Shown in pieces: positions 11,160-24,164 of a stretch of 64,000 nt of DNA. Position numbers and translations under genes: made by a program. Location of the stretch: NCBI GenBank assembly GCA_000827205.1, contig KN832561.1, positions 159,170 to 223,169 of the forward strand, read 5' to 3'. Origin of the DNA: Plicaturopsis crispa FD-325 SS-3 (lineage: Eukaryota > Basidiomycota > Agaricomycetes > Amylocorticiales > Amylocorticiaceae). Numbering within the stretch: the first letter of the stretch is position 1; each line of letters opens with the position of its first letter. The notes below the pieces were generated by a model. The model had not been told where the DNA came from. It saw only the letters and a program-made list of their open reading frames with translations, and did no database searches.

Positions 11160-13068
11160 ATGTTGGCAAGAACGGTCAAGGGAATGTCTGGTAAAGGCGG
11201 CATATCCGCCACTCAAAGAACTGCCGCAATAGCGAGGCATATGGCTACGAACGCGCAGAACAATGCAGACGCGGCGAAAGTGCGTACCCCGCTTTCCCTC
11301 ACGCGTTTCTTCAGCTCATCAAACATGGCGCATAGACTGCACCCATTCGGTTTGAACAGAACATGGCTTTGCGGACGTACATCCTCAACCGTCCCTCAAA
11401 GCTGAACTCGCTCAATGACGCAATGCTCGCACCTATGAAGTCCCAGCTCGAGGTATGTACTTCGCATGCAATCTTGGTTGACCATGCTCATTTGTGCGCG
11501 TAGAAATGGGACAAGTCCGATCTCTGTGGGTCTATCGTTGCACAAGGAGAGGGAAGAGCGTTCTGTGCCGGTGGAGATGTCGACGGTGAGCCAGTGCTAC
11601 ATATTATGCCCTCGCATGGACTGAGAATAATTTGGTTTCCCAGAGGTCGTTCGAAATGCTGAGAACGAGGGCACCCGTCAAAAAGCGATCGATTTCTTCC
11701 GACGCGAGTGAGCTACTGATCCGCTCCTTGCTAAAGTCTTTTTGACATATTCCAAATATACAGGTACGAGCTAAACTACCAGCTTGCCCAATTGAAGAAG
11801 CCATACGTAGCCCTCATGGACGGATTCACTAGTATGCTATTTGCTATCATTCCAGCGCCAGTTTCTGATGTGCATATATACAGTGGGCGGTGGCGTCGGT
11901 CTATCTTTCCCTGCGCCCTTTCGAGTAGCAACGGAAAACACACAGTTCGCTATGCCCGAGGCCAAAATTGGATTTTTCCCCGACGTCGGCGCAAGCTATT
12001 ATCTTCCTCTACTGGATGGCGAGTTGGGAACGTATCTGGCGCTGACATCCGAAGTCGTTAAGGGACGTGACGTCTAGTAAGTATTTCGACGTTCCTCCAG
12101 ACCCTGCATTGACAAAGAGATTCAAGTGAGCTGGGCATCGCGACACATTATGTCCCTTCGCACCGGATATCCACCCTGCTTGATCGCCTGTCAACGACGG
12201 AGTCCCCATCGTTCGACAAGATCGACCGGACTATATCCGAATTGCATTTTGAACGCTTGCCTGAAGAGCACAGCGCGTCTCTCCGAGGTGACATCCGCGT
12301 CGCCATTGACTCGTGTTTCGCGCATCGTACCATTGGGCCCATCTTCGGAGACCTCAAGCAATTGATTGCGAAGAGCGAGAATGCGGAAGTGACTGCATGG
12401 GCTAAGAAAACCCTGCGGACACTCGAGGACAGGAGTCCAACAAGCCTCGCTATCTCTCTGGAGGCTATCAAACGCGCTGAAAAAGGCTTATCCCTTCACC
12501 AAGCCCTGAACATGGAGCTAGGTATTGCTACGGCATATTGTGTGCGTTGTTATGTCTTAGGCTGTACGATTTGTGTCGCGTTATTAACTGTCGAACTGGT
12601 GTGCAGAGCGGCGCAAGCCCCGATTTCAAGACTGGCGTCACGGCAGTGCTGGTCAGCAAATCGAAATCGAGGCCACAGTGGTCGCCCAATTCCATCGATG
12701 GTGTATCCGCGAAAACCGTCCACCCCTTCTTCGACCCCGCATCTCAATTCCGCGCCGCGACGCCCACTTTCTCGCCGCCAGTGCCTTCTCCGTCTGAGGC
12801 GCGCGCTGCATCGACGCCTGCGGAACGCGATCCGATGTTGTTTGCACTTCCCACCGAAGCCGAGGTTCGGGATATAGTGACAGGGGCGACACCAAGTTCC
12901 GGCGGCACGGGATTACAGTTGGAGGAGCTGTTCAACAAGCTCGAGGAGCGCTACGCCGGGAAGGAGGGGTGGCTGGAGAAAGTGCGCGATGTGGTCGAGC
13001 GGAAGTGCAAGATCGTGGACAACGGCGGCGACGGAAATTTCGTGTGGCTGCAGTGGAAGCGTCGCTAA
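11160..13068 (+). CDS. 3-hydroxyisobutyryl-CoA hydrolase, mitochondrial
   Basis: Valine-catabolism enzyme of the crotonase fold that cleaves 3-hydroxyisobutyryl-CoA. The first exon ([14 protein letters not shown]...) is basic and acid-free, like a mitochondrial presequence. The crotonase core follows: [36 protein letters not shown] (oxyanion-hole GG), YVALMDG, MGGGVGLS and [19 protein letters not shown], the stretch that separates HIBCH from ordinary enoyl-CoA hydratases. The C-terminal half ([44 protein letters not shown]) and a late [10 protein letters not shown] are also HIBCH-like. The product is about 480-500 residues. Intron 1 (from about 11280) has an uncertain 3' edge, so 10-20 residues before ALRTY may be missing from this reading. 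Confidence 0.9.
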
Positions 13069-15561
13069 TTTGCTCCCCCGTACTTGTTTAGTTTCTCGGC
13101 AGTGGATCTAATCCTCTTTTCGCAACGCTTGTGTGATATTTTCGACTGAAATCTGACATATGGACGTCCTGCAAGACCCGGAGACACTGGTTGCGAATCA
13201 TGGTGTGTACATTGATTGTTATGCTTCGCGGGAATTCTTGACTTTGATTTGGGCGCTGCTCAGAGGGCGTAGGAACTTTCATCTCGATGGGAAGTTAAAC
13301 ATGTTTAGGATTGATCGATAGAAGCTCCGACATTGACACTGGCCGCAACTACAGCTTGAAAGCGCTCGTCGATCAAGCAACGACAAGTTACCCCGCGATC
13401 GCACTGGAATGGTGCAAGCATTGTGCCACTCTGCGGGTTTTGTCAAGCGCACTCTTTAGAGTATCGTGACCATTGATAGCGCTGACTACTACCCCGTAGA
13501 TGAAGACAACTAATCATTCTCGGTAAGCATATTCCGTTGATTGTCGGAACATTATATTTGACTGTAATTTCTCATCTATGCTATCCACCTACTAGTCGAC
13601 GTTGCGCTGACGAGAGCCTGATCCACGGATGGTATTGGAATTACTAACGACGCCGCCTGTCGGATCGCTTGCGTAGTACTTTCCAGTATTGCTTTCAAGG
13701 TCCAGCTTCGTCACGGTTCGGCTGTTCAAGTCTCAGTCCTGAAGGGGGTCTCTAGGGAGTTGCATTTGGAGCAGAACATTGAGTAAACGTCCCAATGCGT
13801 TCCATCTACACACTCTCATATCTCGTGTGCTGACATGCTGTTTCTGCTAGGTTGCCAAAAAGCGTCGATAGCGCTTTAGCCTTGCCCAATCTGAGGCGCC
13901 ATCATCTGGAATTCAACGCCGCGGACCCTTGGTCTAGTCCGAATGTTCTGCACATGTCCGAATGCACAGAGAAGGTCCGCGACGATACCTTGCCACGAAC
14001 GTAAGTAAGAATGACAAGCTTGTAGACCAGTATTTCCCGATCAGAGGGTCTGCATAGCCATCCGGAGAGCAGCGAGGAGCACGAGACATTAGAGTCTTGC
14101 CATGTCAGGCTACGGGGATATCGGTTATCTTCCGCCTGCTGAGGTCAGTGAGCCACGGCTAAGATCGTTTGGACCAGGGCAGATTGCACAGATCCCTCTC
14201 CTGTGCATGACGGCTCCGTGGCACCGAAAACGATGCCGCCGGGAACGTCAGCGAAATAGGTTTGACTCAGAATGAAGTGCGGCAGCCGGTGGAACGTCGT
14301 CGGTGCGTGGCTGCGTTAAATGGCTAGACTAACGATGTGCAACGCTCACGTTCATCTCCACAGTAGTGCGCTGTGTCTCGCGTATCTTTGCACCGGACTT
14401 GATTTGTGTGCGGTTTGCACAGGCCGAAAGAAATGTTTCTTCCAGCCTACAGTCCATGTGGCGCGACGCGTCCGAGTCGGGATCAAAATCGTCGGTCGAT
14501 ATCAGAACATGTCGGCAATACGCGCAGGACATTGTTGAGGTACGTGGGATGCTGTATAATGCTGTGGAATTGCAGACCTGGCCATTAAACACGTTTCACG
14601 CTTCTCTATCGGCGGCACGACATTCGCACTCGAGACGCGATTTTTACATCCTGCGGCGTACCCTGACCTGCGGCAGGCAATTATGTCAGAAATGTATTCT
14701 TGAACCGTTTCATAGCCATAGGCGCTGAATGCTCGAGCAGGACCATAGCAACACTCTCAAACGTAACATTCATGGGGATGTCCTGGGCAAGAGACCAAAG
14801 GCTGGATTTGACAGAACGATCTACTCCTTATCAAAGAACACGGTCGCGCTCCGGTAAACCGTAGAAAGCTAGCACTGCGCACTGTGCGCTTGATTACTCA
14901 GAGCGCTTGGCGTGCAATAGCAACCTGAATAATAGCAGCGGTTGAGGTTGCAGTGACGAGATTCTGCTCGTTGCTCAGTAAGGAGCGAAACGCGAAGGTC
15001 CTCGGATAGACCTAGGACGAGAAGACAAGCAGCTCCTGCCATGTTCGAGTCATTCGGGTTACTTACGGAATGAAAGCGATTTTGGCGGAGGTAACGCAGG
15101 TACAGCCACCACGTTTCATAGATCAAGGAACCGAGGGCCGTGGATTGCGACGGGGTCCAAGCGAGTCAGTTCAGACCTGCTCAGACGCGTTCGAGCAGAA
15201 GACTCAGCTGCGGCAAATATAGAGGATCAAAACAGTGTCCGAAATCCCGGGTCCACGATCTATCGGGCAACCAAGAACTGACGATATTCCATTTCCGAAG
15301 AGGCGAACACGGAGGTAGACGACGCGCATGAGATCTATGGCGCTGCGGTCGGCATGTCCATCTGGACCTAGCGGTTCGCCATACTCAGCCGAAGAAACAA
15401 GTCACAAACGGGAGGCTGCGTTTGTGTCCTCTTAATGTTTCGATCAAGGAGGATGCGGCGTTCTGCCCGTGTATAAAGAGCACACGCCGTTGTCAGTATT
15501 GCCACATTCAACAAATAACCCGTTCAACGCACCTCGCCTATCTATCTCCTCTTCACCACCA
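13069..15561. other. Long intergenic region, no supported gene
   Basis: About 2.5 kb of lower-GC sequence between the HIBCH and IDO genes. Short frames exist on both strands (for example 14366-14728 plus and 14869-15126 minus), but none has a recognisable domain or a consistent exon chain. The last 150 bp hold a CT/CA-rich leader before the IDO start. Confidence 0.55.
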
Positions 15562-17041
15562 ATGGATATCATACACCTCGTCCCATCACCCACCCATATC
15601 CTCCGCGTTGGGCTCTCGCTCATGAGCTATTCGCTGCTCACAAACAGCTGGAAGTCATGCGATACCAAGACCACACAACCACGCCTACTCGACGTCAACT
15701 CGGAGACCGGATTCTTTCCGCCACGCCCGCTGCCTCGGCTGCCGAAAACATTCAGCGCATGGGAGAAGGCGTTAGAGGACGCACGAGAGGTTCTGCGCCT
15801 AGCAGACGACGATTCCGACGAGGCACTTGAGCTGCGAGAGGCAGGGGAGCAGTGGCGTGCCAACATCCGTTCGGTAGGCACGGTTCCTCGTCATTGGTAG
15901 CACAAAGGCAACTGACTCATCGCATCATCAGTGGCCTGTCCTTAGCACGGAATCGCTGTCCGAGCTCCGGTGTCGTCAGCGTGCGCATCTTGTGCTCGCA
16001 TGGCTCGTGAATTTCTACGTCCACTCGATGCCGCACAGCAGAGAGGATGGCCCAGTGCACGTGCCACGGTCGCTCGCCGTGCCATTAGTGGAGGTGTCGC
16101 AATCGCTGGCCATGGCGCCTGTCCTGACGTTCGCGGATACCGTCCTGTGGAACTGGGATCTCGTAGACCCCAGCCTTCCCCTGTCTATAAACAACATGCG
16201 GTTCGAGAATGTGTTCTCGCAGACCGACGACGAGCGGAATTTCTACCGCACGTCGGCCGCCGCCGAGTTGCGCGGTGTCGAGATGCTGCGAATAATCGAC
16301 GACTATAACAACATACCTGATGTCAACGACTTCACGGCCACACCTAGAATCGCGCGTGACCTTGCCCGCTTGACGACCATAATCGAGGATCTCAGCGATA
16401 TCATCCAGTCCGTCCGCGATGTCGTCGACCCACACGTCTTCTACTGGAATATACGCCAGTGGTTTGAAGGCAGCGATGCCAAGGGCCCGACGGAACCGGG
16501 GTGGATCTACGACGGCGTCCCCAATTCCGCCGATCTTGATTTGAGTGGTCCATCCGCAGGGCAGAGCAGTGTCATGCACGCCCTCGACATCTTCCTCGAC
16601 ATCGACCACAAGCTGGCCCAGCGGAGGTCGCCTGCGCCCTCCGAGGCAAATGTCAAGGCAGACCGCGGGTTTATGGACCGGATGCGACGCTACATGCCGG
16701 GCAAGCACCACGAATACCTCGACCAACTGGCCGCAACACCACGCCCGATACGTGATTTGGCGCGACGGACGCCAGCGCTTCGGGAACGATACGACGAGAC
16801 GGTTACCGCGTTGAAGAAGCTCCGGGATCTGCACATGCGGATAGCCGTTCTATATATCGTGACAATGTCGCGATCAACACCAGGGGGGAGTTCGGGGTGC
16901 CCGGTCCTTGCAGCGATGGAGAGGAAACAAGCGCGAGAGGCAGCGGGGCGGGGGCCAGCACGAGGGACAGGAGGGAACGAGCTATCAGCGCTACTCAAAG
17001 CGGGACGTGATGCGACGAGACGTGCTCTGTTGAGGGACTAG
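15562..17041 (+). CDS. Indoleamine 2,3-dioxygenase
   Basis: Heme enzyme that opens the indole ring of tryptophan to N-formylkynurenine, first step of the kynurenine/NAD route. Two exons, joined after WRANIRS, give about 475 residues. Diagnostic parts: NFYVHSMPHS; a Phe/Arg-rich active-site stretch in MRFENVFSQTDDERNFYRTS; the proximal heme histidine in MRRYMPGKHHEYLDQL (aligned with His346 of human IDO1); and the Gly-rich loop RGTGGNELSALLK near the C-terminus, matching the human GTGGTDL segment. The start MDIIHLVPSPTHIL is the first ATG in the coding frame that gives a family-like N-terminus. Confidence 0.94.
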
Positions 17042-17969
17042 GACCTCGGGGGTTGAGACATTGGACAGATCGCTTTCGAGAACCGGAAAACATGACTTAC
17101 AAGGGACATTTCGCACTTTTACCACCGCTCTCATACATACTATGTTGTATCCATTAGACCCATCTGTTCGCCGACGATATACTTACCGTACCTATTCCAC
17201 TAATATATGTGGTATTTATTGACTCCTACGAAGCCGAAGATATTGTGAAGATAGAAGGCATGGCCTAAACATCTATCGAGGAAGCCATGATCAGCGAAGG
17301 GGAAATTGTTCGTTATAGAATCCTAACATACGCGCTGTGTAGTGGAGAGGGCCATGCAATGTTGAGGTCGGGGAAAGCCACCGATAACCTTGGCTGGCCG
17401 CAATCTGAGTACTTATAAGTTTTCAACGCGAGAACACGAGGTGCGCGCATCATAGTGCTCCACGATGCAAATCCTCGGAATGCTTTGGTGACCGGACGCT
17501 GGGACCTAGCTGCCACGGGAATGAACAAGAATCCCGGAACAGCTCATTAGGGAAGTAATTGGACAGAAAACATCATAGCGGGCTGCACGACTCACAACAG
17601 AATGTATATTGCTCGCGGTAGGTAGCACGATCTTGTATCGTGGCGAGACATCCAAGTTGCTCGACCCTCCAAGTTTCCTACATACAAATTTCGTAACACT
17701 CGTTAGTGAAATGTTAGAACTTGCTATAGCTTCCCATGCATAGTCGTAGAGACGCATTCGTAACGGTGAATTCGTGACAAGTAAATGCTTGAATTTGGTG
17801 GTTTAGACGAGGAGCACTTCAACTTTTTTGAAGTCTCCATCGATTCTCGTCTAACGCGCAAAGTTCCCACGCCACAGGCGCGTGACAAAAACAAAACGCG
17901 TCCAGGCTGTCCGTCGCTTTCTCGTCTTGCCTTCATCTCGCTTTCGCGTGTAACAAAGTCTACAAAATC
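17042..17969. other. Intergenic region upstream of RPA1
   Basis: About 930 bp with only shadow-like short frames. The final 120 bp hold the RPA1 promoter, including an MCB element annotated separately. Confidence 0.5.
17896..17901. promoter_or_regulatory. MluI cell-cycle box (ACGCGT) before RPA1
   Basis: A perfect ACGCGT lies 69 bp upstream of the RPA1 start codon, with an ACGCG half site at 17854-17858. In yeasts this motif binds MBF and drives G1/S expression of replication genes, RPA genes among them. Its role here is inferred. Confidence 0.5.
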
Positions 17970-20148
17970 ATGTCGCAACTCACAGGAGGAATCTGCAAAC
18001 GTCTTAACGAGGCCAACGCCGACGACCAGTCGCTGTTCAACTCGGAACATACGGTCCAGTTTCTCTCCATCAAGAAGGTCACACCAACCACCTCCAATAC
18101 GAGCGCGTCTGTCGACAGATATCGTATCATCATTTCAGATGGCACACACTTTCTCCAGGCGATGCTTGCGACACAGCTAAACCACCTAGTCGACGAAAAC
18201 GCGATCGGGAAGAACACTATCGCCGTCATAGAGAAACTGACGTGCAATTTCGTCCAGGAAAAACGGTGCGTCTGCTCGCAGCTGTAGATATGCGCAATGT
18301 ACTCACTTGATATCGGAAGCTTGATCATCATACTCGCTCTTCGCGTGGTCCAAAAGGACGCGGAGAAGATTGGTGAGCCTGTTGGCGCCATCGCGCCCTC
18401 AGTAGCCGAGCAGAACGGCCAGAACGGCACAGCGCCTCCCATTGCTGGCCCTGCCGCAGCTACTTCATCCACGGCTGCACCAGCTAAACAGGCTGCACGT
18501 GCACAAGGGAAGGGCGGACGACCAAATTCTATCTATCCCATCGAGGGACTGAGCCCCTACCAGAACAACTGGACGATCAAGGCGCGCGTCACACAGAAAT
18601 CGGAAATCAAGACATGGTCGAATCAGCGAGGCGAGGGCAAATTGTTCAATGTGACGTTAATGGACGAGTCCGGAGAGATTCGGGCAACGGGTTTTAACGC
18701 CGCCGTGGACGAGCTATACGACAAGCTCGAGGAGGGCAAGGTGTACTTCATATCGAAAGCCAAAGTGAACTTGGCGAAGAAGAAATTCTCGAACTTGGCG
18801 AACGACTACGAGCTCGGGTTGGAGCGTTCCAGCGAGGTTGAAGAAGTGAGCTTCAGTCCAGTCTTCCTACCGAATCGTATTGATGTGTGCATAGTGCCAC
18901 GAAACGACAAACGTACCGATGGTGAAGTATTCCTTCGTCACCCTCTCTGGCTTGGAAGAGATTGCGAAGGATTCTACTTGTGGTACGTTAGCTTGTCGGT
19001 GTTCTCGTGCCCCAGCTACCTAACGCATCTCAACAGACATCATCGCCGTTGTGAAAGAAGCTGGTCCTGCCACAGAATTTACGTCGAAGATGAACAAGCA
19101 GGTACATTGAAAAATTTGAGCCGTAGCAACAAGCCCACTAATTGGCGTGCTCGACACTAGCTCCTCAAACGTGAATTGACTCTGGTAGACAAGTCTGGCT
19201 TTTCCGTCCGCATGACATTGTGGGGGAAACAGGCAGAGAGCTGGAACGCCGATGACTCTCCCATCATTGCCGTGAAAGGCGCCCGCGTCTCGGATTTTGC
19301 AGGTAGGTACCGCGTCTCTTGAATCGTTCGACACCTCTGACGGTTAGCATAGGGCGTTCACTCTCCCTAAGCATGTCCAGCACCCTCACCGTCAACCCTG
19401 ACATCGAGGAGGCGCATGTACTCCGCGGTTGGTACGACGGCTTCGGCGCGCAGCAGTCTTTCCAGGCGCACACATCCACTGGCACTGGCGGCACGCAGGG
19501 CGGATTCAACCGCGCCGAGCTGCGCAACATCACGGAGGTGAAGGAGCTGCAGCTCGGCATGAGCGACAAGGTCGACTACTTCAGCACGCGCGCGACGGTG
19601 ATGCACATCAAGGCGGACAACATCGCGTACCCCGCGTGCCCGACGGAGAAGTGCAACAAGAAGATGACGCAGATGAACGACGGCTGGCGCTGCGAAAAGT
19701 GCGACCGCACCTTCCCGAAGCCGCAGTACCGCTACTTGATCTCCATGGCCGTCGCGGACTGGTCCGGCCAGATGTGGCTGCAGGGGTTCAACGATGCTGG
19801 TGTCACGGTGATCGGGCGGACTGCCGACGAGCTCCTGGAAATAAGGGTGCGCATAACGTTGCTGGCGCACTGCACACGCATAAACTGACCCGTTCATTAG
19901 GACCGTGATGAGGCGGAATTTAACACCATCATCCAGAAGGCGAACTGTTCCACGTTCAACTTCGCATGCCGCGCGAAACAGGATACTTACAATGTATGGG
20001 CTCTGCTTCCCGCCTTACTGCCTTGGCTGACGGTGTGCTCTAGGATCAAACCCGCGTCCGCTATGGCATCCAAGATGTCAGGCCCATCGACTATCATGAG
20101 GAGGCGGTCAACCTGCTGGCCCTGCTTCGCTCGCCGTGGGCGCAGTGA
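17970..20148 (+). CDS. RFA1: Replication protein A large subunit (RPA70)
   Basis: Main single-stranded-DNA-binding subunit of the RPA trimer, used in replication, repair and recombination. The start [19 protein letters not shown] opens the N-terminal OB fold ([20 protein letters not shown]). A Pro/Ala linker leads to [20 protein letters not shown] (start of DBD-A) and [20 protein letters not shown], the typical RPA70 DBD-A core. DBD-B follows ([20 protein letters not shown]). DBD-C carries its zinc ribbon, [19 protein letters not shown] followed by EKC, with [20 protein letters not shown] after it. The end is [12 protein letters not shown]. About eight short introns; length close to the usual 600-620 residues. 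Convergent with the Nudix gene, 185 bp apart. Confidence 0.96.
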
Positions 20149-20333
20149 ACAGCAACGTGCCGCGTCTTGAAATCAGTTTTATTTTAGTATCGTGTTTTCT
20201 GAAGGCTTTCTGATCAATCGTTCCCGGTTCCTCTGTACGCAATACAATGCATCCGTGTTGATATCACTGGGTATATATCGTTCGAGATAACTTGTACGCA
20301 ACCTTGTCCCCGCGTCGTAGGGCGGTGGTTCCC

Positions 20334-21557
20334 TCACAGCTTCGCCGCTGCGTTTTGCGGCTGAAAAGCCGCCGGCTCAATTTCCGTAAACACGTCGAAG
20401 TTGCGGTAAAGCACCATCTCCGAGCAACCCTATGTTATGCGTACGGTCAGCGAACTGGTGTATGGACTCGCCGAGAAAAAGACCATACCGCTTTGCCCAT
20501 CCGCGCATGCACGCGGTGCAGCCGTCCCTTCGAACCGCCGCGGGTCTCGTCGCCCTCGTAGGTGAGCACCGCCCGGCCCTCCGCGTCGCTGCCCACCCCT
20601 ACCGGGTTTATCGACATGCGTCCGAACTCGCCGCAGGAGAGCTCCTCAACCTTCGACCGCTCCGCGGGCGTATTCTGCCGGGAGGAGAGAATGCCTGCAA
20701 GTGTTTCGAGTAGATAATATTGCGGCGGCATGAACGCGATTTTGCGTGCCCTGAACTCTGCGAGCGCGTCGGCAGGGTGCAGGAAGCGCGCGGAGACGAC
20801 TTCCTGGCCGCCGTCGGGCGTGGGGATACGCTCCTGCCGCCCACCAGAGGAGAACCCCGTGGACGTAGCTGCAGGGAGGAACGCGACATAGAACTGGGTG
20901 CGGAAGCGGCTTGTGCCGCGCGCGTCATGATCAGCTGGGGCGGTTCGTCCACGACAGTACATGGCACATGGCGGCTCACCGAGGGACGTTCGTGGGTGTA
21001 GTCCACGAGGTGAACGGCAGGAGCGCTGTGGTGTCGGGCGTCAAATGGTGCTCTGAGAGAAACTCCCGGAAGAGCAGACGGTGCGAGTGGATTAAAAGCC
21101 GGGCGTCATTTAGCGCAGACTCTGAGGGAGGCGCCTGCGCGGAGGACGCGAGGAGCAGTCCGGACTCCTCGAAAGTTTCGCGTATGGCGGTTATCTCGAG
21201 CGATTCGTCCTGCTTCGCGTCGTAGTTTCCTCCTGGAAATACCTGGACGCATTGGTCGATACATGATCAGACACTCATAGCAGTAGAGCTCGAAACAATG
21301 TTACTCACATGCGCCCCGCCAAATGATCTTGCTTCCGGGTTTCTCTGGACTAGTAAGACCTCGTTTCGCGAATTGATAACCAACAAGCTTGCTGAAGGTC
21401 GCGGAGCACTACCACTGGCAGGCTCCCCGGGTTTTGTCGAACGCGATTCCAAACGGCGGCTTGTGGTACTAGACATCGACCGCAGAGAACTCTTCCGAAT
21501 TGCAGGTCTCGGGAATGTACTTAGGTTTCTGCAAGTAAATCGTGAAGCCAGGAGCAT
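20334..21557 (-). CDS. NUDT19-type Nudix hydrolase with C-terminal AKL
   Basis: Probable CoA/acyl-CoA diphosphatase. Sequence shows LVINSRNEVLLVQRNPEARS, then an intron, then the Nudix box GGNYDAKQDESLEITAIRET continuing FEESGLLL; the REx2EE core is intact. Downstream come TPTNVPRRFHTRFYVAFLPA, SARFLHPADALAEFRARKI and MPPQYYLLETLAGIL, all typical of the NUDT19/RP2p subfamily. The last exon (about 20334-20420) reads VLYRNFDVFTEIEPAAFQPQ then NAAAKL-stop, so the protein ends in a peroxisome-targeting AKL. The upstream ATG at 21557 adds a basic, Ser/Arg-rich, acid-free leader that resembles a mitochondrial presequence; a start at MSSTTSRR about 80 nt further in is equally possible. Confidence 0.88.
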
Positions 21558-24164
21558 CAAGGTATCATGAGACAATGGGAGACCTGCCAATATGTTGCGC
21601 ACTGAGTTTGCGGGGAAGGTCGCGGGACCGGCATCCCGGCCCGGGCCCATTCGTAGCAGAGTCTGTGATCTTGTTTGGTTTGCCATCCCTAAGTTTCATA
21701 CTTCCAATGTTCCATACGTCGAGCGCCCACACCATCGTATATTCCGAACACAACGTCAAGATTCAAGTTACAAGGCTTCGTGATCATGACGTTGCACTGC
21801 TGTAGCTGGCGAGATCCGACCTTGACATGTACGAGCATCGATACACACACTGGCATGTTTGGCGAACAGTTTTAACAAATTCGAACCGTTTTCTACGATC
21901 GCTTGCGCCTCAGTGCCGTCTTAGCCAGTGTCAGAAACGAGGACTGGCTTCTTCACGAGGTGCGTCGTCTGTAAAAGCCGTCTTTTTTCATGACACAGCA
22001 GGCAATTGCCAGTGGCTGTGTGACACAGCCATCGACGGTCGACTCATTCGACTCACTCGACATAAGCCTCCGCTATCTTACGGTATCAGATTATGCCCGT
22101 AATCCATGCTGTGAAGCTGTATAACAGCTTTAGCCTCGAGGTGACGTCTGGGCCAATAATTTTACCGTGAGCATGGTCTCGTACTCTCAAATCACGCCAC
22201 GGATTTTTGCTGACACCGAGGTGCTACAGGTAATGTGTCGAGACCGTATTTCATACGATGTTACATGCCTCCGCGTAGCCCATGGCTACCTGTCGATCGG
22301 ATTTTGCCTTCGGCAAGGACATCTTGCTGTAGCGACACGATTGATTGTTTTCTCTGTATCACCAGGCCCCAACACGCCGTCCCCAATCTCCGCCACGCCA
22401 GTACTTCCGCGTTGTGCTACATTTTTTCAATTACTCCTCGTGGCGAGAGAGCAATCTACTCCATCCGCAGGTGCTTTTCTTCCGTCAGATCTTGCACCGC
22501 GCGATATGGGAAGTACGGTAGCTCCGCCCCCAGATATGACCGCTTTGCCACATCTACTCATATCGGTATGTCCCTAGATTTTTCCACCGCTGATCGATGC
22601 TCCACTCATTGGTCTGTTAAGGGCACAACAGCCCGTCCAGCCCAGGTTCTTTGATGCTCATGCGCATCAATGAAATTTCGAATCGCAACCAAGGGCGTAT
22701 TGCTGTAGACGAAACAGGTCCAAAGGCGGCGAGCTCGCTCGCTCGAGAACGACGATCTTTGGAGCCTTATCAAACGGTTCAAAAAATCGCAGAACCTTCA
22801 AGTGAGCTGTGTTGCGGATCTCTGTATCGATATGGCTCTTTGCCTCCAGCTCACGAAGATTTGCTCCAGGCGCAGGTATGGATGTCATACGTCGATCATG
22901 AGGTGCTCTCACTGTCGCATGTTTCTGGTTCCCAACAGCGCTCATTTCCAGCCTCCCGGCGCGATCGACGTTTCGAGCACCGTCGGGTGTGTGTGCCCCA
23001 GCCCATCGTCGGCTTGGTCAAAGCGCGGGCGCACATTCGTTGCGAGGGACAGTGTATGAAACCCAACCTGGTCCTGAGACTACATCTTTCTTTTTTTCAT
23101 CATGCTCACGCCGACGGCGGAGAATCGCGGCGTTGCTGTACAGCTTTACGGGAAGCTGCACGTCCTGATGCGCTGCGCAATGTTCGCTACATGTACTGCA
23201 CCCTGGACCCGTCGTGAGTTTCCTTAAAAGTTCATTGCTCTGTGTCTGACGTCTTGATTTCGTATATTTAGGAAGCATCCTAGGGATGTACATCGAAGCT
23301 GATGCCTTGACCTATCTCGGCATAGATTGCCTCACCCCATATGTCGAGAGACCGTGGCATGTTCCGTGTCCTACCTTCAATTGAAGTGGCCGCCCATTCC
23401 CACCGATGGCCACCGACAAGCTTTTACGATCTGGGGGTGACTCCGCAGTACAAGTTCATACCCACATTAAACCCAGTCGGCCAACTGGACAACTTCCTTC
23501 CTCAGACAAGCTTCGTGTTTCATCGACATATGCTCCGACAAACGATTGTGGGTGAGTCAGGTCGGCCCTACATATCTTCTCTGTAGTTAAACTCAGTGAT
23601 TTATACGACTTCTCAGAAAGCGTGCCATAGTCCGATGTTAAACGGAAACCGCTCCGGCTTCGTGCGCACAACCGGAACTACAAACGGGAGTATTTGTTTG
23701 GGCGCGCTCATTCTCATCGATCCCGTTTTGGCCGTGGCACTGCTCGCTGGCCCCACGTCCAGGCTACTCCCTCAAGGGGATACGGGCCCTCACCCGCCCA
23801 CGGTTAGCCTTGCCAGTGTATCTTGCTCCGGCACCTCTCCTTGTTCGGCTTCGTACTTATCTGCTAATTTTACCTGTCCCTTTCACTGCGCTTTCAAGGC
23901 GACAACAAGTTTCACAGGCTCCGCGGCGACCTAACGTCTCTCGTATGCTATAGAATATGCTTGCGGCCCACCCGTAGCTCGCGCTCCTCTCCCTCGGCGT
24001 TCAAGTGGGTCCCGCCCACTCTGTGCATTATGAATCCGACCCTTTTCCTCACTAAAAGCCACGTGATGCGTGTGCGAAGGAGAAGAAGACTTTGTGGGTA
24101 CATCTAGTACTGACGCAGACACCAACTAGCTCATTCGTTTACCAGGCCTTCCAGGACAAGCACC
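21558..24164. other. Gene-poor region, nothing supported
   Basis: 2.6 kb between the Nudix and DUF1989 genes. Frames of 80-190 codons occur (22167-22577, 22651-23217, 23341-23586 plus), but they do not join into a family-like protein. Pieces such as SFYDLGVTPQYKFIPTLNP look protein-like yet end at once. It may be decayed coding sequence. Confidence 0.45.

Noticed and set aside
14869-15126. Minus-strand ORF with Cys-rich end
   Set aside because: Contains an intron-like GTAAGT...CAG of about 30 nt, too short, and no recognisable family.
16085-16834. 249-codon minus-strand ORF
   Set aside because: Antisense shadow of the GC-rich IDO exon.
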